DNA of 64,000 nt from Pseudisothecium myosuroides (GCA_951799445.1 OX637287.1:36547724-36611723), one strand, 5' to 3'; counted from the first letter of the stretch, positions 47,250-59,834 are shown. The notes: generated by a model from the sequence alone, not told the origin. Numbers and translations: made by a program.

Positions 47250-48350
47250 CAGGGAAACAATACAACAAACCAGAAGGCACAGCCCTTGGCGGAAATCACA
47301 GCCAGGGTTTTAAATCCCATCAAATAGCCTCCAAATGAGTGTCCCGTTGTTTTTTCTTCCAATTGGGTGGTGACCAAGAGTGAAAAGGTGCATTTTTTTC
47401 AAAGTTATCACAACTGAGATCCTTCACATGAACATGACTCCAGTGCCAAAAGTAATTTTGTTATTTGAATAACATGTTTGCTCAATTCCAAATACTGTAC
47501 ATTTAAAATACACTGGAGTGGCCACACCCTCCCCGAAAAATAAAGTATTTTAACTAACTTATAGAGTCAGTCTCCTCTGAAGTGTATGCAATTAACTTAG
47601 ATGACTGTCTACAATTACACACATACAATTACATTTAAATACTAATTCATTTAACAACAATGGGACTCCACATACGCCCTCCTCCTCCTCCTCGAATAAA
47701 AATTGTAAGCTCACTGAGCTTTAAGTTAAGTCAATCTCCGCGGCCTCACGATGGGCCATCACCAAAGACCTTGGCACAAGAGATGAGATTTCGCTTCCTT
47801 GTCAGTTGAAAGTGTACGTAATGTGCATGAGGAGGAGCCTTATGTCGGGTGTGACATTTTGGACCCCAAGACCCGTAAATCGTGGGATCCAGATACCAAA
47901 ATCATGTCCGTCGTTTCTCGCAATTGGGGCACTTTGAAAGTTATCTGGCCGGTCTGTCCGTCATTCTTCAATTGGATATTCTGTGTGTCAGATTGGTCTC
48001 ATGGAGGGAGGGAGGGACGACCAGGGGCCAACATGCAAGAGTCTCTCTCTCAGCGTCAAAGTCCTTGACCTGAACCATGTAGCTACAGTAGGGCATCTTC
48101 ACTGCAACACTCCACATTGACACTTCACAGTACAGTTTTGGCACCTGCAGTACTTCATTTTTTCAGAGGGGTGCATGGAGACCTAACTTAACCGACTCAG
48201 GCGCACAGGCCCTTGGTCAAATCTATGGAAATTACTTGTTTATCACAGGTTCTAATTTTGAGTTTGTTTTTTGGAATTGGAGATTGGCAATTACTGTACT
48301 TAGGAAGGAAAGGTTTTAGGAAATGCAAAATAAACCCACTGCAAAATCAT
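47250..48350. other. Unassigned region with raised GC
   Basis: GC is locally higher around 47700-48080. Open frames of 89 and 63 codons overlap in different frames, with no recognisable motif or clean exon borders. Could contain a non-coding or decayed exon; I cannot assign it. Confidence 0.3.
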
Positions 48351-48352
48351 TA

Positions 48353-48587
48353 AAAGACGTTTGAGGCCAAAAGAGGATTGCGAGTTATCTTGAGTTCCCA
48401 AACTGTGGAAACTCGTCATATTAGCAATCTGACGTGGTCGAGAGAGTGCCACGTCAGATTTTTTGAATTTTTATTCTAAATTTTTATTTTATTTTATTTT
48501 AAAAAGAAAAAAAATTGACAACGTTTTTGCTGATTCAGGACAGAAGAACAAGCTTGAAACGGCCCTCCCTTGCCCTCAAATCTCCCC
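48353..48587. mobile_element. GAGGAGATT-type MITE relic
   Basis: The right end ATCTCCCCTAATG and the palindrome AATCTGACGTGG...CCACGTCAGATT relate it to 34711-35014. The left end is decayed. Confidence 0.4.
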
Positions 48588-48887
48588 TAATGAGAGGGCA
48601 AGTTTTCCTTGGAGACCTAGGCGGGTCTTCAAGAGTGAGCTAATGGACTGGTTTGCCTAAACTAATTGCGAGAGACGCAAACACATTCTCTAGATATGCT
48701 TGGAAAATTACTAGTGGACCAATTGCACACCATTTCATTTGGAAAGTAGGACAATGCTACATCATATGCTTAATAGAGTATAAAAATTCACCTAAATTTT
48801 AATCTTAGAGGGTGTTATGAGGGCCTCAATGTAATGAATAAATATGAAGTGTTAATGTGCACTTCCAAGTAAAAGTGTTTTTTTTAA

Positions 48888-49810
48888 TCCCTAAATTCCC
48901 AAGGCATTTTTTCTATAAAAAAATACTCAAACCTATCATTTCCACTGCAAAGTGCAAAAGAATTTAGAAATTGTTTTTTTTGCATATCTAACTGTACAAT
49001 CTTGCACTAGACTAGTATAAAAATGTGAGGAGGATATTTCAAAAACTTTGACTGGGTGGATTGCAAGATATTTGCGTTTGAAGTATAGAAATCTGGATTT
49101 TTTTGCACCTTACTTGAATAGATTTTTAAGGCTTTGAATCTTTATAACTTAAAGTTTTGCACTACACATTTTGAATTTCTAATTTTTTATGTTGAAGAAT
49201 TGGGTTGAAAGTCCAGGGAATTTAAAAAAAAAAATCCATTTAATTAGCATTCATTAAAAGATTGTTAAATAGAAGTAGGTTCAAGATTGAAGGGAAAACT
49301 AAACCGTTAATAGCTCTAAGATGGTGACTTGAAAATCACTAATTACAATGGTGAAATTGTTTTATCAAGCTAACTAAAATCCATGCAACCTTTTTTTTTT
49401 AAATTATGAAAATTGCATTTAGAATTGAATCCTACAAGTTATTTTTTCAAGAAGGTGTTTAAATTGTATGAAAAACAAGATTGTCCATAATTTTTTCATC
49501 ACTATTCCAACTTGAATGAATCAAATCTTGTCATATAGATAGAAACACTTTATATGAGATATAAAATCTTAAAATTTTAATTTTGACTTGTTGTGATTTT
49601 TTTGTGTTGCCCGACAAACTCCATTTTAGGCTGTGGGATGCATAGTTTTAATTTGTGGGCATCAATTGAAATAAAATTTATAGTATCCAAAAATTAATGT
49701 GATTTTCTATCTTTAAAAAATGTTTCAAGAAATCCCCACGCAAATTGAGATTGAGTAGGAGCCTACTCGGAATCCATTTTGTCCCCGAGGAGACAATAGA
49801 AGTTTAGGAG
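48888..49810. mobile_element. TTAA-family MITE, inverted (923 bp)
   Basis: It lies between TTAA 48884-48887 and 49811-49814. Reading from the left, TCCCTAAATTCCCAAGG corresponds to the far end of other copies. CTAACTGTACAATCTTGCAC and TGTCCCCGAGGAGACAATAG are family segments in inverse order. Diverged but full length. Confidence 0.72.
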
Positions 49811-49831
49811 TTAACCTACTTTCATCAATTA

Positions 49832-51160
49832 TGTTGAAAGTCAAGTGGTTCACATAGTTCTGTTGTAGTCTATCAAAAGTAGTGAGAGGAGGTTAGAGCT
49901 TGTTCCAAGCGTCTACAACATCTAGTTGGCCGCAGACACCTAAGAGTGCTTCCGATTTTGGCTTCAAGTGTATCATCATGTAGTTCTACACAAAATATTG
50001 GGTGGATGTTTCAACCCTTCTTCTATTCCAACCTATCTTTCTCTCTTTCATTGAATAAATACAAATGTTCAATGTAGCAAAGCAAAGGCCAAACTCCATA
50101 GCTAATGCGCAGGGTATTTGAGATTTTGCGCAGTGGTGTGACTTTTCACTATTTGTTTGTAGTTTGGCAACCAAGCAATTGTCTTCTTATTTTATTTTGT
50201 TGAGTATCAAGTGGTTCACATAGATCTATTGTAGATGCCCTAAGTGCATCGAAAGCGGTGAGAGGAGGTCTCGGAGGAGGTTAGAGCTTGTTCCAAGTGT
50301 CTATAACATAGTTGGCCGCATACACCAAAGAGCACTTGGAGTGTATTATCTCGGAGCTATACACGCAATATTGGGTAGATGTTTCAAACCTTCTTCTATT
50401 GAGTGTCAAATGGTTCACATAGTTCTATTGTATTCTATCAAAAGTAGTGAGAGGAGGTTAGAGCTTGTTCCAAGTGTCTATAACATAGTTGGCCGCATAC
50501 ACCAAAGAGCACTTGGAGTGTATTATCTTGGAGCTATACACGCAATATTGGGTAGATGTTTCAAACCTTCTTCTATTGAGTGTCAAATGGTTCACATAGT
50601 TCTATTGTATTCTATCAAAAGTAGTGAGAGGAGGTTAGAGCTTGTTCCAAGCGTCTACAACATCTACTTGGCCGCAGACACCAAAGAGTGCTTCCGATTT
50701 TGGCTTGAAGTGTATCATCCTGGGGTTCTACATGAAACATTGGGCGGATGTTTCAACCCTTCTTCTATTCCAACCTATCTTTCTCTCTTTCATTGAATAT
50801 ATGCAAATGTTCATTGTAGCAAGGCAAAGGCCAAACTCCAAAGCTAAAACACAGTGTATTTGTGATTCTGTGCAGTGGTGTGATTTTTCACTATTTGTTT
50901 GTAGATTGGCAACCAAGCAATTCTCTTCTTATTTTAACGTACTTTCATTGATTCTGTTGAATGTCAAGTGGTTCACATAGTTCTATTGTAGATTCTCCAA
51001 GAGCATCGAAAGCGGTGAGAGGAGGTCTTGGAGGAGGTTAGAGCTTGTTAGAGGTGTCTATAATATAGTTGGCCGCAGACACCAAAGAGCACTTGGAGTG
51101 TATTATCTCGGAGCTATACACGCGATATTGGGTAGATGTTTCAAACCTTCTTCTATTCCA

Positions 51161-51202
<42 letters not shown>

Positions 51203-51345
51203 CTAACATTGTCCAAACACAAATGTTTATTGTAGCAAAACAAAGGCTGAACTCCATAGCCAAAATGCAGGGTATTTATGATTTTGTGTAGAGGTGTGAT
51301 TTTTACTATTTGTTTGTAGTTTGACAACTAAGCAATCGTCTCCTT
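49832..51345. repeat. Complex tandem repeat, two unit lengths
   Basis: Five consecutive units beginning with a (T)TGA-TCAAGTGGTTCACATAG motif near 49832, 50199, 50400, 50577 and 50957. Long units (about 370-380 bp) include TTCCAACCTATCTTTCTCTC and a CAAATGTTCA segment. Short units (201 and 177 bp) jump from CTTCTTCTA straight to the next start. Shared core: GAGAGGAGGTTAGAGCTTGT and GTTGGCCGCA. The pattern suggests unequal exchange inside an older array. Confidence 0.82.
51164..51198. repeat. (CT)n microsatellite
   Basis: About 16 CT dinucleotides in the last tandem unit, where other units have only TCTTTCTCTC. Confidence 0.9.
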
Positions 51346-52620
51346 GTCTTTAAAAAGGTTGAATTTGAGAATGAAGATGTGCAGTTGGTGGTTGAGTGCC
51401 TCTTAGAATTCAACACAAGAAGTTGAGTAGAAGTGTGAATTTGTGTTGCAAAGATTCATCTTGATTTGTCACCCAAAGAATTTGGAGACAAAGTAGGAAA
51501 CAATTCAAGATCAATTCAAGATCAATTCAAGAAGATCGAAGAGGTTTTTTTCCAACCTTGATAAGGTATTATCCCAACAGTCGTCCAAAAATATCTAATC
51601 TTTCATTTACACGAAATATTGGCGTTGTTTGCACAATTAAACCAATTGGATGACACACCAAGCGTCATGTCCTCGCTTATCAAGTTGACCACACTAGATT
51701 AAAGATTAGACTATCGTACTATAGATTGTGTTATTACTAAAGGTTTTGTGAACAATAAAGTTTTGTGAGTAGTGAGATTTCTCTAGGAGCTATTGCATCT
51801 TCATATATATATATCTTATGGCAACAAGTCGGTTATGATGATGAATTTTAAGCAATTCACGTCGCCTGGTTAGATACTAATTTTGGCAAAGCTAGTGTAA
51901 ATAAAAGAGTAGATGTAGTGTGGTTTTTGAAGGTATCTTTGGATGAAGCATTAGGAAGTGGGAGCTCCATTGAAGATTGCTTGAATATTGTTGAAGAGCC
52001 AACAAATGCAGGTGCGTGCATATGTATTGGATATAGAAGGAAAAATGTAGCGTTTGAGTTTTGTGTGATTTTTCAAATTGTTTCATTTTGAAAGGTTATT
52101 TTTTCAATGTTTGTGGTTCTTTTGACTTTGAAGAGATTTATTAATTGATTTAGAATAAGAAGAAAGTAGTGAAAGAGTTACATTTTATGTTTTGATTTTG
52201 TTTTGGTTTTGATAGAGTTTTGTGTTGGTGGGAGAAAAAATTTATTTGGGAAGTGGAAGAATTTTGTTTTGTCACATGAAGAGATTTGTTTTTGTAGTGG
52301 AAGAGGTGTATTTTGAAGTGAAAATAGTGAAAAATGCTGTATTGACAACTTCACCAGTAGGAGACTAGTAGTGTAAGAAAATTGTAGGATTCAATTTGCC
52401 ATTAGCTATGGCCAATTCAACCCGAGGAAGATTTTAATTATGTTCACGTGCTATGTGGCTATTGTTGTAACACCAACAGTTAGAACTTGCCATCTATTTA
52501 TTTATTGTTTTTATTTTTGGGCTATATTTAAAAAAAAAATACTTTATAATTTTTGTTGAAGAAATTATTTATTGATCAATGAATGAGCAACACAACTCAT
52601 GTAAAAAATCTTGATTCAAG
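51346..52620. other. AT-rich DNA without supported genes
   Basis: No gene recognised. Two adjacent copies of AAGATCAATTC occur near 51509-51530. Otherwise nothing distinctive. Confidence 0.4.
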
Positions 52621-52627
52621 TCCAATC

Positions 52628-53106
52628 ATAGTTCCTCATTTTCTACAATCATGTTGTGCATGATGACAGTTCCTTCTTCACAATCTCTATTGTGGATTCA
52701 TCCATTATTTACATTGGATTGTAAATGACTCCCATTTTTATTGAAGCACACCAAAAGCTGGTTCGACACCTATCCTAGCTCCTTCTTAATTGAATTTTTG
52801 CATATGTATTTCCTACAGTTTTGCATATATACTACTTGCGCTTTCCGGCTTGAGGCTCCGTTATTTATTTGAAGAAATGGTGAAGTTTGAATACATCTCA
52901 TTGGTTATGAGTTAGGTTCTAAAAGTGAACATTTGGCCATTGTTGGTTAATTTTGCATGGGACGCTATTTTCATCTTGAAATTCATTAGCAATGAACTTT
53001 GGTTAATAACATTGATGTTGTTTTCAAAACCAGGAAGTCCAATGTAATCATGGCAAATCAACAAATCGAGTTGCAATTGCCTATAAGATATGTAACCTTT
53101 CACCAT
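52628..53106 (-). pseudogene. PIF/Harbinger transposase (DDE_Tnp4) relic
   Basis: On the minus strand, QLQLDLLICHDYIGLPG then FENNINVINQSSL matches the plant Harbinger nuclease core, which reads like LEAVASYDLWIWHAFFGxxGSNNDINVLNQSPLF. Further on, in shifted frames, GVEPAFGVLQ (family: DVERAFGVLQ) and VIMHNMIVENEEL (family: CIILHNMIVEDE) appear in the right order. Several stops and frameshifts make it non-functional. The N-terminal part and element ends were not found. Confidence 0.68.
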
Positions 53107-53109
53107 CTT

Positions 53110-54057
53110 TGTTTGTTTTTATATGTTTTTCAACCAAGTGAACAACCTTTTAGATTTTGTAGGTAGAATTCTATAGATCCAAACATGCCGGACACTGAAA
53201 CTTCAAAGTTCAACCACGGGCAAGTAGTTCTAGTCCCTCAAGGAAGAGTAATGCAAATACTTAGGGCTTAAAATCTCCAATATTGCATCTTCAAGTTTTT
53301 GTACCACCTATAGCATGAGGCCCCTAATTTGTATTAATTTACAGTAGATATCTTATACATCATATATTTATAGTTACACCTTAATCATAATGCACTTAGA
53401 AGTGACAAAAAGAAAGACTAGTATTATTCTCTTGTGTGCCAAACTATTTTTCAAGAAAAATTTGAGATATTTAAAAATATTGTTGGAATTCATACTAAAG
53501 GTGGATATGGCCATTTAAACCTTACACTAATTTTTATTATATTATATAATTAATACAATGGAAAATATTAATTTTCAATAATATGTCACACTTGCGGTTT
53601 GGAGGTTTGAAGTTTAAATGAATGATAATCAATTCTATTGAATTTGAAACTGAAATTTGGAAATAATGGTCTTCAATAATTGACTAGTAACTATCATATG
53701 AAGAGTTTTTAAAAAAATAGTTAATTCTCAATAGTGTTGTATTGTAGTCAAAAAATTGAGTTTCAACCCACAACACAAGATAGCAACATTTAATTACAAC
53801 ATTTTTTTTCTTCAACACCTCACAATAGCCTTGAATGAATACTTCCATGCCTCAAAATCAAGAACAACTTTTCAAATACGACCAATAAGAGGTGAAGAGT
53901 TTTTAAAAATAACCAATGAAAGTTGTGACATTTCATGCTTCAAGAGGTGTCATTCAAGGTGAGTTTAGTATTAAATATAGGCTACCCTATGTTTTCAACT
54001 TTGAAAATTTGTAAAACATTACAAGTGTTGGAATATTTTCCCTAATAGAAAGACGTA
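53110..54057. other. AT-rich DNA without supported genes
   Basis: Nothing beyond short random open frames. Confidence 0.4.
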
Positions 54058-54161
54058 CAAAACTATGAAGCTAGCAATGGAATTGATACGCAGTTCGGGG
54101 CATCATTGCGCAGTAATATCCAGGACTACGTATCCATTCCCTTGCCAGCTCCATAGTTTTA
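54058..54161. repeat. Short fold-back
   Basis: AAAACTATGAAGCTAGCAAT and the inverted right end AAAACTATGGAGCTGGCAAG pair over about 36 bp around a loop of about 35 bp. Probably a small MITE or fold-back remnant. Confidence 0.6.
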
Positions 54162-55485
54162 GGTGCCTTTTTTTACTAGTATACGAAAGCACTTGGATTG
54201 CAATTCTCTTGAGTTCGTTAATAACCTCATCAACTATTTAGTCATTTGACCTTTAAGATAGTGGGATTAGAAATAATGTCTCTTTCAAATGCTGCTACTT
54301 TAGAATAAGGTAGAACATCCCATTCCAATCCAAACTTTCATTCCAAACATGGCTAGGAAGATTCCTATTCAAGGTTGTTTGTATTGAAAAAAACAAAATC
54401 CAAATGAAAGAAAAAATTGCTTGCTTTAGGAAGCTAATTGCATAAAGTGAGTATAACATGTGTTTGAAATGGATTAAATCTATGCCTTAATTACACACTT
54501 GCATCAATTTACTTTGGATTAGCCTCAAATTAATGCAAATCGATTCATTCTAGCAATAGAAATATGCAACAATTGGTATTGAGGTCATTATAAATTGAAT
54601 TGGGCCTATGTTAAGTCATGCACGGGTTGGTAGAAGCCCTACAATAGCTAGTTTATAATGTTAACAAGCATGGATCTATAGGCTTTTACGGTAAGCCCAA
54701 GGTAACACCCTCCTGTAAATTTAAAAAAAAATTATATGAAGTCCAAAAATTATTATTTTTAATTGTACTGTTGTTTCTTATCGTTTGTCTATTATATTCC
54801 TACATTTTCTAGATAGCAATATCATATTGCACTAGTCATTTTGCCCATAAGAGCATCTGCACTATGACACGGAACAATTGGCCGCAAGGCATTTGGTCGA
54901 GGCTAGGTTGTTTTTTCAATACACCTTTAGCTCGCCAACGGAACAAGAGAACCTGGGTGTGCCAAATTTCAGACTTTGGCCACAAACCTTCCGTGGCTGC
55001 TCAAAGATGGAGCACGCCCTTCTTTCGGAGCGATTCATGTCGGAAGTTGCATTAATTGACAAGAAAATAGAGGTATGTGAAAAGCTCCCAAACGGAAAAC
55101 TAAGATCGGAGAAGGAGATGGCTCCAAAAGTTGCAACTATTGAGTGATTTTTTTATGCATTCCGAGTCATTGTGTGGATGATTAGCTTTGCGAGACAAAT
55201 CGTCAAAATCGTCAATTCCTTGCTTGACCAAGTGTATTCCGTCCTCTTTATTTTCAATGTCACGGTGTGGTTGCTCTAATTGGGGTAGATTACCTTGTAA
55301 CCTCCCTCTTGTGTAGTCATTTTGTCCGTAATGGGGTTGATTACCTCATACCCATCCCAATTGCAAGCGAAAAACAAAGTCCAAATTCTCTTCTTTTTTT
55401 TTCTCTTTTTTTGTATGCAATGAGTGGTTTCTTCCATTTGTTCAAACAAAAACAAAAAACATAAGTTAGTCCAAATTCAAAGCCG
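54162..55485. other. Transition from AT-rich repeats to the right-hand gene
   Basis: Mostly AT-rich. A frame at 54878-55147 (no ATG) has moderately protein-like composition but no motif I can name. Confidence 0.35.
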
Positions 55486-55489
55486 CCTC

Positions 55490-58400
55490 CCAAATAAAAA
55501 AAGGAATTGCAGCCTCGAAAAGTGAAAGGCGGGCGGGTGGGCGAACGCCCCGAACGACGCGCGGCTTCGTGAGAAGAGAGGAACGGAACGGCGTCTGCGG
55601 CGTCTGCGTCTGTCGTCCGTCTGTGTGTCTGGGCCCCAGGCCGCAGAGCAGCAGTACCGGTAGTGCGAGCTCCTCCCTTCCCTTCATCAGTTCCTTCCGT
55701 CGTTGTTGCGGGAGGCCAGGACAGTAGTGGTGGAGGCCCAGACAAGGCCAAGCCAAACCAAGCCAAGCCAAGGGGAGTCTCAACTCTCAAGCTTTGTCCT
55801 TTGGACGATCATCATCGCCGCAGCAGCTTAGGCTGACTGAAACTGACCGGAGGCACTATTATACAAACGGCCGCCATAGCCTCCTGCTCTGCACAAGCTC
55901 AAGCACAAGCCCAATCGCCAAGTGGGCGTCGTTTGTGCCAACTTTCGCCTCCAGTTCAGTTGTTCTCTCTCTCTCGCAGGACGGAGTCGCAACCGGGACT
56001 AACTTAACTTACTTGGCAGCAGCCGAACTCTGCCTGGGAGTCACTGCGTCTTTCCAGTTCGGCTTGCAGGGACTCATCACTCCCCTGTGTCCCCAGCATC
56101 TGACGGGCGTCACTACTACTGTTGCGGAGGGGCTGGATTTCGGAGCCGTGGTTGGAGGAGTCATTGGGTGTCTGCAGGTTGGATTGTCTTTCGGATTTGG
56201 GGGAATGGGGGGAGTGTAGGAGAATCAGGGCATTTTGGGTGAGTGAGTGAGTGTGTCTGTGTGTCTGTGTTTCTGTCTCTGTGTGTGTATATGTTAGGGA
56301 GTGTGTTTGGTTTCGTTGGCGTGGAGGACGTAGTAGAGAATCTCGTCCGACAGAGGCGAGTCGAGGCTAGGTTTCGTGTGTTTTTATTTTTTTTTGAAAA
56401 TCTTGGGACGGGTTCTCATGCGATTCGAGCTTACTGGAATCTTTTTGGTTATTATTATTATTATACCTTCGCTTTTCTCTCTTTTGCTAAAGGGTGGAAA
56501 CTAGTAGGGAGTGAGAGAGTTTGGGGTGTCTTGATTGCTGGCTGGCTGCCATTTGGGTTCCATTTTGGGTTCTGCTGCAGCGGTCTGCTGCTGCGTGTCG
56601 CTGCGGGTGGGGTGCCGTTCTGGTGTAGATTTTTGTGTGGGGAGGGTGGACGCCCGCCTCGTTTAACTTAGGAAGACACCCGCCTTGGTTGTTGCTCCCC
56701 GGGAAGTATGGGTAGGCTGCCGTCATTGGGAAGTGCGAGTGGGCTGGGCTGTTCTTTTTTGGGGGGTGACGGGCGACGACTTTGTAGGAGGAGGTGGGGG
56801 AAGCTTGACAGTGGAGTAGTAGTAGTGGTGGTGGTTTTGGTTTGCAGGAGGTCGAGTTATTAGGGGAAGAAGAGGGGTTTGTGTTTTGCTCGTAAGCAAG
56901 GGTACCGTCGGGTTGTTTACCACCACCACTGTTTTTCTTCTTTGATTCTTGGGAAGGTGTACGTGAGGGAATTGGGGGGGTTGTCCGGACACGTGTACGC
57001 AGTACGAGGGATTTTTGTCAGAGTGACAATCAGAAGTTAATTCGGTGGTTTGAAATTTGAAATTCTAAAGAATTGGTTTTGGTGACCTCTTGTTTGAGGT
57101 CTTTGAAAATGCAATGTACACCGATAGTTCATGTGGTCTGTCGCACTGGAACAAGGATACCCTATGATGGACGAGCTTCAGTTGTAGGGAGTGGATTTTT
57201 CAAAGTAGTCATGTTGTTGAGGGTTTTGAGGAAACACCACCATTAGTTGCAGGGAATTGGAGTGAGGGGCGTTTCACTGGAGACACTGCTCTGAGGGAGC
57301 TTTTGAATTTCATGAGAGTTAAGGACTAAGGTGCTGTAGGAGGCAATAGAGCCGTGGATGGTTTCTATTCTACAGTGCTTTCCTGGTAGAATTTTCGTGT
57401 TTCAGTCGAGTGTGTGCGACAACAGTCGTTTTGTCGGGGTGTCGTGACATAGTTTTCAGTGAATGCCATAGCGAAGGTTTAGGGGATGTCCTTTTTTCGT
57501 ACTTTAACAAGGTACTTTCGTAAGATATTTCGGCACTTCTTCACATGTTCTATTACTTGTTGCAGGAAGTGAAAGGACGTGCTAGCAAATCTGGACATTG
57601 AACTCTTCGTATTCTGCTCTTTAAATTCTTATTTTGTAAGCAGCTCCTCACTGCTGTTTTAAATTTCCAGTTCATGAGTATGCATGCGCTCAATGCATCA
57701 TGCTGAGGACTGCAATGCACTTGCTCTCAGTGTTTGCTACTTCAATTTGGTGTCCACAAGTCCTCCCTGTTGTTGCATATTGTACAGAATTGGAGCCTAC
57801 TAGTGAGCCTACTCTTGTCGCAGCCATTAGGGTTTCGGATGACCTAGTTTGGGGTTCTTTGCAGCAATTCACACCATTAGGTAAACCTTAAGGTCGTTAC
57901 GGGTCTTTGATATGGTTTTTTGGCGGGTAGTGTTGTACGATGGCGGAGGTGTGAGTTGGAGAATGGCGGAGATTCTGGAAGGAGCAGTCGAGTGGAGGAA
58001 GGTGATCAACACGACAACGACGGAGGAGCTGTTGCAGTTTCAGTTCGGGTGATGGTGTCTGTAGAAGGAGATACATGTAGCAAAGGTGTGGTGTGGCTAT
58101 GGCAGTGTCGGCTCCGTTATTGGTGATCTTGGCAGTGCAGGCAGTGCCGACACTCCTGTCTTGTCTCGCGTTCACGTCGTTCTCGCCACTGCTGTTCGTG
58201 GGCTCCGTGCCGTTCTCCGTGTTGTTCGTCACGCTCTCGGTGCTCATCAGCGTGGGCTCCTGGTGTTGGAGCCCCCATGACGGTGTTCCCTCAGTGGGCG
58301 AGAATGACGCCAATTGCAATAGTGGCAGCCTTTATCTCGACTGCTCTCGTGTGAGCTCGAAGCTGAGCAACCGGTACTGAATTCCTACCTTCCTTTTCAC
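55490..58400 (+). promoter_or_regulatory. GC- and CpG-rich promoter/leader region
   Basis: Base composition rises sharply near 55490 (GGCGGGCGGGTGGGCGAACG and many CG dinucleotides) and falls off after about 58400. It lies upstream of the TMEM131-like gene on the same strand. The simplest reading is promoter plus 5' UTR exons and leader introns. The final leader acceptor may be CGGGTTGCAG at 59828, just before the ATG. Overlapping open frames here (such as 55794-56219 and 56243-56671) disagree in frame and look like by-products of high GC. Confidence 0.5.
58099..58380 (+). CDS. Possible small membrane protein (uORF or separate gene)
   Basis: ATG at 58099 opens 93 codons with two hydrophobic stretches (APLLVILAVQAVPTLLSCLA and SPLLFVGSVPFSVLFVTLSV), then a hydrophilic tail to TGA at 58378-58380. 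G/C-ending codons dominate. I cannot link it to a known family, and it lies in a region likely to be leader sequence. It could be a short independent gene, an upstream ORF of the TMEM131-like mRNA, or chance. Confidence 0.25.
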   Translation: MAVSAPLLVILAVQAVPTLLSCLAFTSFSPLLFVGSVPFSVLFVTLSVLISVGSWCWSPHDGVPSVGENDANCNSGSLYLDCSRVSSKLSNRY

Positions 58401-59834
58401 AGCATTTTCCCTCAGTAGCTCGCTTCTGTGTTTCTGTCCACCTTCACACCCAATTCACACTTCTAAGCGAGGGCGGTATACCGGTGGTTGCCATTTTATG
58501 GCGAATTTGCGGCAGGTTTAACTTAGTTTTTAGCCCGAAGCATTGGAATTGATGGTACGCTGATTCCAAGTAACGAAATCAAGGGTATTAGAAGGGCCAG
58601 TGAATGCAGCGTTGGTCGTCATTGGAATCTCGTTCGTTTACAAGTAAAGTGGAAGTAGTTCCCTGACCAGACTTTCAACCGGGCTTTTGCAGCATGGCTT
58701 ATATAGTTTATAATCAAGGTAGAGTATACTATTTGCGTCACCTTGAGCATTTTAACACATGTAGGAGTGATTTTGGAGAGCTTTAAAGAGATGTGGAGAG
58801 ATCTTTGGGTACTAGAGCCTAATCTGTTGAGAGGAATTATCGCGATGCTCGATTTCTTGCATGATTTTAAAGTGGGAGGCTATAGACTACTGACAGTAAA
58901 AAACTCTACTTCTATTCAAGGATCAGTGGGCACAGACATTGAGCCAAATCATGTACTCATGTTTACACCACTTGCTAATTGAAGGCCAACCAAGTAAATG
59001 AATAGATGAGTTGCTGTTGGTAACAAGGTTCAGTGTAGCAGACGGGGTCAGGACACTGAGGGTTTAAGTATCCTCCATCGTATAGCAAAGGTGAGAGAAG
59101 GCCTCCGAAGTCGGCACTGTAGGCGTGACTCTCTTGGAGCAGTTTCTAAATTTGTACGTCAAGTTAGCTGGTACTGGACTGGCAGAGCTCCGTAGTCTGT
59201 GTTCTGACCTGCTTACATAAGCGTCTCTCTCTAGTTCTTGAGACAGGTTATAGTAAAATATTCTTCTGCGAAGGTTTCCATGGGGTTTACTGTATAACGC
59301 ACATTCAGGTTTAGTTGTAAGAACTCTTTCTATTTCGCTTGAATCCTGCCTGCAATAGTGAACTTGGGGGGCACTTGTTAGTTTGCATATGTAGTGCACA
59401 TCACTTTTTTGATAGAAACTACTTTCTCTAGCAGTACTGGTCACTGGAAATCAACTTGTTTCGAAGACTGTGGCCATCCTCTCAGATTGACATTTGTCAT
59501 AGTCGCTTTCTCAAGAGCCTGTTGTGCCCCAAATCCCCTGTTTCACATGTTTAGGAAAATTTGTGCCCTTATCACTCTGTTCTCTAGAAGTTGTGTTGGC
59601 GTGAAGCGCAAGTCTTGTCCTTAAGTACTGGTATCACGAGGATTGAATGGGTCCTTGTGTTTGCCTCCAATTTGTCTTTCTTGTTTGCTCTTGGTTAGGT
59701 TTCTATCACTTAGTGTTGTCTTCATGGCATAGAAATCGTCCTGGCTTCGAATTTTGGTGTCCTTCTGACGTGTTTGGGAATTTTTTAGGGCATGCTGGTC
59801 CTGCGGTGAGGCACCTCGCGGGTTGCAGTTGGCG

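Noticed and set aside
54878..55147. Frame of 89 codons beginning with TTG
   Set aside because: No ATG start, no acceptor and no family recognised; only weakly protein-like.
55341..55790. 149-codon minus-strand frame in the GC-rich region
   Set aside because: Arg/Pro/Thr-rich composition typical of translated CpG-rich DNA, and overlapping frames on both strands; no domain or splice support.
55794..56671. Two plus-strand frames of 141 and 142 codons
   Set aside because: They are in different frames, have no recognisable domain and lie in probable leader DNA; GC content alone can keep frames open.
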